Shown here: piece by piece, positions 56,723 to 64,000 of the stretch | Numbering within the stretch: the stretch's first letter is position 1 | Layout: every line of letters begins with the position of its first letter | Assembly: GCA_022559845.1 (NCBI GenBank) | Contig: CM040121.1 | Coordinates: 347,112,243 to 347,176,242 of the forward strand | Direction: 5' to 3' | DNA from: Amorphophallus konjac | Lineage: Eukaryota > Streptophyta > Magnoliopsida > Alismatales > Araceae | Length of the DNA stretch: 64,000 nucleotides | Position numbers and translations under genes: made by a program | The notes under the pieces: model-generated | What the model was told of the DNA's origin: nothing | The model's database searches: none | What the model saw: the letters and a program-made list of their open reading frames with translations, nothing else

Positions 56723-59700
56723 TGTAATACCCCGTAATTTATTATCAATTTTTAATTAATTTTTTATTGATGAAATTAAAAATTTTAGGAATTTATTTGA
56801 ATTCAGTTGAATTAATAAATGGAAAGAAATTGAAATAAACCTTTAATAATTTAAATAAAATTGAAATAAAATTAAAATGAAATGCAACCTAAATGAAAAT
56901 GAGGGTTAGGTGAAATGAAACACAAATAAAATTTGGTAGGAATGAAAATGAAATGTAAAGGGTGAATTTAAAGTTTGAATTTCGAATTTAATATTATACT
57001 ATTTAATGAATAGTGAAAGTGAAATTTCATTAACCTTATTAAAATACCAAAAAATGGTAATTTGGTAAAAGGCCATTCACTTAACAAATTTGTCTTCTGT
57101 GATTAAGCCTAATAAAATCATTAACCTGGTCAAATCAGAGATTTACGTTTGAATTTCGAATTTAATATTATATTATTAATAAATAGTGAAAGTGAAATTT
57201 TGTTAACCTTATTAAAATCTAAAAAAATAGTAATTAAACAGAAGGTAATTCGTTTAGCAATTTAGTCTTCTGTGATTAAACCTAATAAAATCATTAGACC
57301 AGTCAAATTAAAGGATTAATCAGAACTTAAAACCCACCAACCCCCAATAGTGAACGCAATAGTAACCCTCACATTCAAACCCTAAATTCGAGCTCATTTC
57401 TCAACTAGATGAGATGGGGTTAGAGGCAAATGAAAGGTATTAATGGATAGTTTAGTTTCTTCCAATCAATTTCGAATGAGATTAACCATAGAGGAAGCTC
57501 ATTAGCGAAGTTTAACTAGGTCAAATATTTCGACGGCGTTTCAAACACGCCGCTTGCAGCTCGAAATTCTCCCTTCCTGGAAGGATCCAGAAGGTGAGTA
57601 AACTCTTAAATGAAAGCTTAGCTCGTCTTCTTTCATTTGGTAGCTGGCTCATTCGAAGAGGAGGTCTGACCGGAGAGGAATCAGCGAATTGGTGGAAGAG
57701 GTTTTCTTCCCGTCGTCTTCCTCTTTCCAAGGTTTAAATCGTCGATTAAGGTTAGTACCCTCAACCAAAGTAGGCAAATAAGTAGTGGATTTTGATCAGC
57801 TCGATGAGATCTATCATCTGAGACCAAAATCCCCAATTTGCATAGGGTATTGAAGGAGATTTCGGGAGATCTTTGTGGTATTCTTCTTAGTTCGTGGGGT
57901 ATTCTTAGCTCGAGATTGATCGAGATTGATCTCTTCAATCAGGTAGGTTTTAACAGACCAAACCCTAATTTTTATATATCAATGAAATCCTCATCATGTT
58001 ACCTTTCAATTAATGAAGAAAGCCCTACTTGTTATTGACCCTGTTTAAAGAATTTAGGATTTAAACATGAGCATGTCTCGGTGTTGATTTAACGTCTTCA
58101 TTCTGATTAAGTCATGATTTCGAATCCTAAATCTTGAAATTCATGGCATGTATCTTATATGGTTGGAAAGCCCTTCCTGTCAGCTTTCCAATGATATAAA
58201 AAGCCCTAAAAGTTATCATGTATCTAAAGAGAATTTCGTATTTTTGTAACAGACTGTCCTAATTAGGGTTTCCATTGTTTCTGTCAATATAAATCACGAT
58301 TACTGGGTGTAAACCTGAAATTGATCCTACTGTTAGATAGTATTCATCATTAGCTTTTCATTGATAGCTTATTTGCTTAATTCCATCAAGGATTAAGGGA
58401 GTTATAGGCATTTTAGTCCAAGGGTTACACAAACCGAAAATGAAATTTCACCCTTTGTGCATGAGAAATATGATTAGCAAGTTAAAATTTGTATAAATAC
58501 CTAAAATACATGAAAAACCCTGACCTTATATAACCAGCATAACCAGCATGTAAAAAGTTATTTTTCTGTGGATTAAGTATATTTTTAGTTATAGAAATCT
58601 ATTTCTCTCCATATAATTGGAAATAACTATATTACAAAAAAATATATGTTAGTATGACAAATTGTTTCAAATGTCTAAAAATTTATAAAAAAAATACTCT
58701 GATATGATCAGCATGTGAAAGTTCATTTTCTGTGAAAAATAGATATTTTTATCTTATAGAATTCTACTTTTTTTCTCCATATAATTGAAAGTAAGCACAT
58801 ATAAAATATATGTTAGCGTGCTAAAATGTTTCAAATGCCTGAAAATTTATGAATAATATACTCTGATAGGATCAGCATGTAAATGTTAATTTTCTGTGGA
58901 ATATAGATATTTTCATCTTATAGAAATATATTTTTATTCATATACTAGGAAATAAATGCATACAAATTATATTAGCAGGTTAAAAGTAATTGTTGCAGCA
59001 TGATAAAATTCCTTACAATATGACAAAAATTCTTCCAACATCTTAGAATGATAACCGCAAGATATAAAGGAGTTTTAGTACCTTAAACTAATTTTTAGCG
59101 TATCTCTTCTATGAAATACATGATAGAATATTGTAGAAAATTACTTCTACATGATAAAAAAATCTTATTGTTATCAGGAAAAATGAGTAATCAGTATGAT
59201 GACTTACTCCTATTAACTTATCCAGAAATTATGTAGAAAACTTATTATAGTACATTAAGCATTGATTTTAGTGTCTAACAATATATATTTAGTATGTTAA
59301 AAATTCACTCCAGCAAGAAATATATATATTTCTGTCATCTTACCAGTAGAATCATGTGCTGGAAATATTTAAATTATATTAGAGATATTTTCATCACGCT
59401 AGGATTTAATTCCATGAATTAAACTAAATTCTTAGCAATTCACTAAGATAATACTAAATAAATCATTTTTGACATTTTTGGCATCAACTAAATTAAGTAA
59501 TTTTCAGTATGATAAAAACTTATTAAAACAATAGAATACAACATTAAACTATGGAATTAAAAGTATTCTAATTATTACATTTTCCTACTTACCGTTCATT
59601 CTTGAACTCCACGACTTAATTGTCGTTAAACATGATGCCTAAATTAATTCTCCACTCTTCTTGTTATTCTGATATTTTGTTAGATCTGTACTTTTTACAA

Positions 59701-60558
59701 TTTAGCTTATCCTTGAAATTCATTGGCCATAATTACATGAAAAATGTCTAGACAACTTGGGATCTTGGATCTATAAATCAATGCCATCGCATCATAGGGG
59801 CCCGGTCTGGTCCTGGGGAGAGCGCCTGAAAAATAAGTGAGCCCATGGGATGTTAATGACATGGTGGGGCATTGCACCGAGTACTTGACTAGTGAGACGT
59901 CTACGACATCCATTCTATTATTATTACTTGTGCTTGATCGTGAATTTATTTCATGTTTAAATTACGTGCTTGTTGGCCAATTAATTATTGAAATTGTTCT
60001 TATTGAATTTCTTGTACCTGTCATTATTGTTGATTATCATTGTTTAAATTCTTGACCTTGCAATATCTTCTACATTGTCCTTGATCTCATTATTTATTTC
60101 CTTGATTATCCTTGCATATAACATGAGATTAAGATATTAACTACGTAAATTGTCTGTTATTAACTACTGAGCGTCAACTCATAGTGTTGTTGTTTTCCCC
60201 CCTTTCCAGGCTATTCAGGTGATGACGTTCATTCAAGCGGGGAGAGACATGAGTGAATATGAGAGTTATTGTACCTAGTTACTTAGTGGCATAGTATTTA
60301 TTTCCAGTTATTTCTTTAGAGTTGTATTAGTATTTGGTTATTGTTATAAGACAATTGTCGCATTAGATTGAATTTGGAAGGTATGTTTGATCGTGTTTAA
60401 TCAGTGATGATCATTGTAATAAAAGTTTGGAATCTTCCCTCGATTAATAGAGTATTATTTCCTTCCTTAGCAATCGTGTAAATGTTTAGTATAGAATAAA
60501 TTGTTATTTCTAGCGGTTACTGACTGTACGTTCCGATATTCCGCGTCGGGGCGTGACA
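56723..60558 (+). repeat. Element D 3' LTR
   Basis: It is a complete 3836-bp LTR, TGTAATACCCCG...CGTCGGGGCGTGACA. It matches the split 5' LTR closely with few substitutions. The 165-bp units recur from 58542. Short frames (57681-58038, 59707-60055) also occur in the 5' LTR and do not look like genes. Confidence 0.93.
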
Positions 60559-60563
60559 ATTAG

Positions 60564-60678
60564 AAACTCCCCGAGGCACAAGTACGTTCGGGTGATCCTC
60601 CCAAGACCAGACCGGGTCCTTATGATGCGTTGGCACTGAAAGGGGTTGGATCATAGATCCCAATCTAGACATCCACTC
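60564..60678 (-). repeat. Element A 5' LTR, continued
   Basis: It matches 12110-12219 of the 3' LTR (CACAAGTAC, GACCAGACCGGG, TTATGATGCGTTGGCACTG). It ends at CACTC, where element G begins. The rest of this LTR is beyond the window or beyond G. Confidence 0.85.
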
Positions 60679-62780
60679 TGTTGGCCCGGTTAGGAGGCAA
60701 TTGGGAGGGGGGTGAATTGATTGCCCACCCTTTTCTGCAAATATAAACACAACCCAAATAGACCACAGATATGTAGAATAAATCTAGGACAGAGGCTTGA
60801 TAGAAACGAATGAAATTAAATCAAGCAAGCTCCCACAACTCCCCAGCGCAAAGATATACTCACTCAGAAAACTATATATGGACGGACAGTTGAGTACACT
60901 CACGTCTCACTGTCTCACACTCGTATAGTGAACGGAAAAATAGATAACAACAACCACCAGACAAGCAAACCACGGTACATTATTTTTAGGTGGTTCGGAT
61001 GCACCAAGTGTCGTCCTACATCCACCCCTCTCACCTCGAGAGGATTTCACTATAAACGCTACTCGACGGCAGCAACCACACACACACGGGCTCGACGGCC
61101 CACATACGTGGGTTCTCGCACGATGACGAGACAACCCACACACACTAAGAGAAAGCTCCGAAAATATCAAGATTTGATGAATAGAATAGAAAGATACAAG
61201 CCCAGTTTAGAGAGTAGCAATCTAAACACAAGATGACTAAGAAAGATGATAAACACTATGAATCTTCCCCACAAATCCTTAATATGCTAGGAATATAAAG
61301 AGGGTAGCACTCAGAACAAAGGAACCGATGTTGGATGAAGCCGGTGTGGAAGATGTAGTCGCCCGAAGCTCCGGATGTAGAGGATGCCGATCGCGACCTC
61401 CAACTCTAGGCTTGGGCTCGATGGAAGACGATCCTAGCACAGCTCTCCTTCACCTCCAGCAGATGGAAACCCTTCTTCTCCTGCAAAACAAAGGAAACTC
61501 ACATTAGAAGCTCAAGGGATTTTTCTCGATCGAATGAAGGGGGCGGTGATATATACAAGTGGGATTTAACCCCTAAAAGACTTGAAAGCCCTTCTCAAGC
61601 CCCCTTAACATCACATACACGGTGCAAGGGTCGCCCTAAGGCTATTAAGGTCAAAAGCCAAGACATTTGGATCCTCCCTAAAAGGTTTCGAAACATATCC
61701 GGAAAACCCGAAAGAACGTTCAGAAAAAGTATAGACTCATGGAGTCGACTCTTTTTCCTGAATGTTCTGCCAGAACATATATAAAAACAAAACCAAGATA
61801 CGAGTGTCGACCCATGGGGTCGACACTTTTTACGATGTTTTTTGGCCTGTGAAAAGAACATAACATTCATGATGAAAAGTGTCGACTCACGAGGTCGACA
61901 ATTTTTCACGAACATTCTGTTTTCATAGAAATGATCATACTTACCTGAAAGTGTTGACCTTTGGGGTCGATACTTTTTCCCGTGAGTTCTGCCTTAGGAA
62001 AATAGCAGAACCCTGGTGAAAGTGTTGACCTCCGGAGTCGACACTTTCTGCCAGCATCCTTATATTCAACGCAAGGCAGAAGCTCCAAGAATAAATGTCG
62101 ACTCCTTAGGTCGACACTTTTCCTGACAGTAGAAATACATCAGTAACAACCATTGAAAGCTTCACAATTCAAATACATATATCAAGGTTGATCAAAGGAG
62201 TTCATAAAAGTCAGATTTACATGGTTAAGCATGATTTCTATCCAGATCAGTCCATTCACAGTAAGATCCAAATAGACAAGTATCCATACCTTGGCCTTGA
62301 GAGATTGAGTGAAAAACTTGACAAATATCCTGCAAGTTCAATTTGGCATTCAACTCAACATTTCAATATAACAAGTGAAACTTTCACAAATCCACATGCT
62401 AAGTTCCACATTCAAAGCACCCATTCAATTTTTGACAGTTCAATTGACTTTTTCACACTTTTGACTTCATTCACTTGACATAATTCCAACATATATGACC
62501 AAGCAATAGTCACTCACCCAACATTCAATTTTGCTTATCCAAATCAAACTTAGTCAAGATTCAGAGTTGAAATTCATTCAACATTCAAGCTACCTCTTTA
62601 ACATAACTCAATTTCTTGAACAACCAGATTTTCATGCAAAGCCTTCATTTATCAAGCTTCAATAAATGCAGATTGTCATTCTCATTCATCAAATATCAAT
62701 CAAATCAAATCACAACAATCTTCGTCAAATTCAGGACATTTTCTATCAAGATCTTCATCAAGACAGACCGGGGCACAACA
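60679..62780 (-). repeat. Element G 3' LTR
   Basis: On the plus strand it begins TGTTGGCCCGGTTAGG and ends GACCGGGGCACAACA, giving 5-bp inverted ends. It contains a CA-rich stretch near 61079-61145 and a tandem array of GTCGAC palindromes at 61731-62115. Short frames at 60928-61236 and 62188-62478 show no recognisable domain. Confidence 0.78.
61731..62115. repeat. Six GTCGAC palindromes, period about 73 bp, in the LTR of G
   Basis: Palindromes lie at 61731-61749 (left half decayed), 61806-61824, 61881-61899, 61953-61971, 62024-62042 and 62097-62115. In all six the two GTCGAC-type boxes are 13 bp apart, as in element B. Best copy: GTCGACCCATGGGGTCGAC. Outer flanks often extend the stem as AAAGTGTC and GACACTTT. 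Unit starts are 71-75 bp apart, with words such as TTCTG and CAGAA between them. Confidence 0.9.
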
Positions 62781-62795
62781 ATCTCCCCCTTTTTG
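62781..62795 (-). promoter_or_regulatory. Element G polypurine tract
   Basis: The minus strand reads AAAAAGGGGGAGAT immediately before the LTR start TGTTGTGCCCC. A second tract (AAAAGGGGGGAGA) lies about 185 bp upstream in the sense direction, at about 62966-62984. Confidence 0.75.
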
Positions 62796-62832
62796 ACGAA
62801 GATAAAACCAATGAAAGCTTATAAGGATTTGG

Positions 62833-62896
62833 ATTCACAGTTCATCACTTTGATGTTGCCACAAATTCACAGTTCAGCACTTTGATGTTACCAAAA
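62833..62896. repeat. Two tandem 32-bp units
   Basis: ATTCACAGTTCA(T/G)CACTTTG and the bases after it occur at 62833-62864 and again at 62865-62896 with a few changes. The pair lies between the two purine tracts of G. Confidence 0.8.
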
Positions 62897-62984
62897 TTGT
62901 TTGCATTAAAGATAGCATTTAAAATAAAATAGCATTCAATGTTCGCATGCAAACATTGTTTCTTATTTCTCCCCCCTTTTGTCA

Positions 62985-63464
62985 AAGTCAAATAGGGGAT
63001 TATGAAAGCTATAAAAGGATGAAAGTTAAGCCTCAATATGCACAGTTAACTCAATGAGATGCATATGAAACACAAGAAATAAGCAGTTAAGCACATGTGA
63101 ACTCAGTATACCATAAAATAGCAAACATGTTCCGTATGAACGGGTTCAGAAATATGCTGTAGACCGAGAACATGAATTTCATGTGCAATAGTAAAAGGGT
63201 AGTGCTTACAAGAAGTGGTACTGCAAGACTCATGAAATATGACTGATTCAAGGTGTACATTCATACAATCACTCCCTAGGTAAATATGTGAAGTATGAGC
63301 AATGAAATCTAGATAGCATGGATTTTCAGATTTTCTAAAGAACACAAGTAGGAACTTTTCCTTTCTACACTTTCATACAACGTGCTCGACTTTCGGTAGC
63401 TTCGCACAACCCCAAGTTTATTTTCATTTTTAAATGACAAGTTGACTAGCCTTTTGACAAGAGT
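62985..63464. other. Non-coding internal DNA of element G
   Basis: The stretch is AT-rich, with no recognisable domain in any frame. It should correspond to the long region between pol and the PPT that Sireviruses carry. Confidence 0.5.
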
Positions 63465-63488
63465 CATGCCCTTTATTTTAGGGGCATG
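63465..63488. other. Hairpin CATGCCC/GGGCATG at a possible PPT-LTR junction
   Basis: CATGCCC at 63465-63471 pairs with GGGCATG at 63482-63488 around a 10-base AT-rich loop. The right arm overlaps TTTTAGGGGCA and a possible LTR start TGTTGACACCC at 63487. Confidence 0.5.
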
Positions 63489-64000
63489 TTGACACCCGGA
63501 AAATGAACAGGGGTGGAAGCATGATTGAAAAGAAAGATCTGACCAACAGCGAAGGACTGAGGCTGATGTCCGAGCTCGTCGCCATTCGAGTGACGATATT
63601 GATAAGATAAAACCCTGTCTACGGACTGATAGAACACTGTCTGCGGACTGATAGAACCCTGTCTACGGACTGATAAAACCCTGTCTACGGACTGATAAAT
63701 CCCTGTCTACGGACTGATAAAACCCTGTCTACGGACTGATAAATCCCTGTCTACGGACTGATAGAACCCTGTCTACGGACTGATAGAACCCTGTCTGCGG
63801 ATTGATGAAAATTGCAATCGTGACGTCAATACAAGATATTTCAGAAATGATAGACCATTTGGGATGATGATACATTTGAAGAAACCTTAAGTGGGCCTAT
63901 ATGAAGATGGCGCCGAAAGCCCATGTCGAAGCCCAGATACGGCGCTGAGAGATCAAGGTTGAGCGCGCCGGGAAGCATGCCTCAGGCGCGCCGTGAAGAT
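63487..64000 (+). mobile_element. Possible LTR start of a further element
   Basis: TGTTGACACCCGG after a short purine tract (TTAGGGGCA) resembles the PPT-LTR junction of many plant Ty3 elements of the Tat/Ogre kind. No second LTR, PBS or coding sequence lies in the window, so this is a suggestion only. The stretch contains a 22-bp tandem array (63605-63802) and CG-rich words near 63905-64000. Confidence 0.3.
63605..63802 (+). repeat. Nine tandem copies of a 22-bp unit
   Basis: Units of the form TGATARAACCCTGTCTRCGG plus AC start at 63605, 63627, 63649, 63671, 63693, 63715, 63737, 63759 and 63781. Variation is mainly A/G at unit positions 6 and 18, with occasional AAATCCC and AACACTG forms. 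The first and last units are the most diverged, as expected for array edges. Confidence 0.95.

Larger units (their letters stand above)
38722..60558 (+). mobile_element. Element D: Tekay-type Ty3 element in the 5' LTR of A
   Basis: D is plus strand: 5' LTR 38722-41196 plus 50652-52014 (split by E), PBS 52022-52033, gag-pol 52246-56645, PPT 56711-56722 and 3' LTR 56723-60558. Both LTRs come to about 3.84 kb once E is removed. Ends are TGTAATA(T/C)CCCG...GGCGTGACA. The target duplication is ATTAC (38717-38721) and ATTAG (60559-60563), one mismatch. It is the closest relative of B. The polyprotein has only three stops and one frameshift, so it is younger than A. Confidence 0.92.
11404..60678 (-). 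mobile_element. Element A: old Tekay-type Ty3 element, split by four insertions
   Basis: Element A is the host of the nest. Its parts are: 3' LTR 11404-14026 plus 23578-23963 (about 3.0 kb joined); pol and gag 24036-28048; the gag start 37465-37823; leader and PBS to 38026; 5' LTR 38027-38721 continuing at 60559-60678. Insertions are C (14027-23577), F (28049-37464), D (38722-60558) and G (from 60679). The LTR ends read TGTCACG...GATGCTACA on the plus strand. The 5' LTR is cut by G, so its end and target duplication lie outside the window. The polyprotein has many stops and frameshifts, consistent with greatest age. Confidence 0.85.
60679..63486 (-). mobile_element. Element G: Ty1/copia Sirevirus-type element, 3' end
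   Basis: On the minus strand it reads internal DNA, an AAAAAGGGGGAGAT polypurine tract and an LTR of 2102 bp (62780 to 60679) with TGTTG...CAACA ends. The tract AAAAAGGGGGAGA just before TGTTG and the LTR end with a CACCCCCCTCCC run are typical of Sireviruses (SIRE/Maximus). A second purine tract lies at about 62966-62984; repeated PPTs are known from this group. No coding part of G is reached. The right limit is uncertain; another element may begin at 63487. Confidence 0.72.

Noticed and set aside
60700..60715. GGGAGGGGGGTGAATTG considered as a polypurine tract
   Set aside because: It lies inside the LTR end of G and not next to an LTR start; it is a typical Sirevirus LTR-end run.
62188..62478. 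96-codon plus-strand frame
   Set aside because: It lies antisense within the LTR of G; AT-rich low-complexity peptide without a domain.
63605..63802. Regular 22-bp repeats considered as a CRISPR array
   Set aside because: There are no unique spacers, the units are directly adjacent, and the surrounding DNA is plant retrotransposon.

Overview
The window is plant nuclear DNA made almost entirely of nested retrotransposons. I find no host protein-coding gene, tRNA or rRNA. The evidence for a flowering plant is the set of Ty3 chromovirus polyproteins of the Tekay/Del type, a Sirevirus-type Ty1/copia LTR, a plant L1-type LINE tail, and PBS sites complementary to initiator methionine tRNA. The species cannot be read from the sequence; AT-rich intervals suggest a dicot, but that is a guess.

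Layout. Bases 1-690 are G-rich and AT-rich non-coding DNA with one promoter-like site. A 5'-truncated LINE ends in a poly-A run at 1258-1271. Element B (Tekay, minus strand) covers 1272-11067, and its 3' LTR is cut at the LINE junction. Bases 11068-11403 are a remnant with a TATA box. Element A (Tekay, minus strand, old and broken) starts at 11404 and is the host of everything after it. Element C (Tekay, minus, 14027-23577, TSD AATAG) sits in the 3' LTR of A. Element F (non-autonomous, minus, 28049-37464, TSD TATTT) sits inside the gag of A. Element D (Tekay, plus, 38722-60558, TSD ATTAC/ATTAG) sits in the 5' LTR of A. Element E (same family as F, plus, 41197-50646, TSD AGTAT) sits in the 5' LTR of D. 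A Sirevirus-type copia element (G, minus) enters the 5' LTR of A at 60679 and runs right. Another LTR may start at 63487, with nine 22-bp tandem repeats behind it.

How the parts relate. A, B and D are sister families: their polyproteins align and their LTRs end alike. C is a second Tekay family. E and F carry no gag or pol but share LTR blocks, a hairpin type and a repeat array with C, so they are probably moved by C-type proteins. Every polyprotein here is broken. In B the single long frame is interrupted by eight stops, seven clearly and the eighth probably due to C-to-T changes, with no frameshift.

The most unusual structure is in the LTRs. Several families carry dense arrays of short inverted repeats with fixed geometry. 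C, E and F have 26-bp units (6-bp half-sites around 14 bp, repeating about every 32 bp, 18 units in one LTR of F). B and the unrelated copia element G both carry a 19-bp palindrome with two GTCGAC boxes exactly 13 bp apart. A hairpin next to the polypurine tract shows paired base changes between families. All alignments were made by eye.
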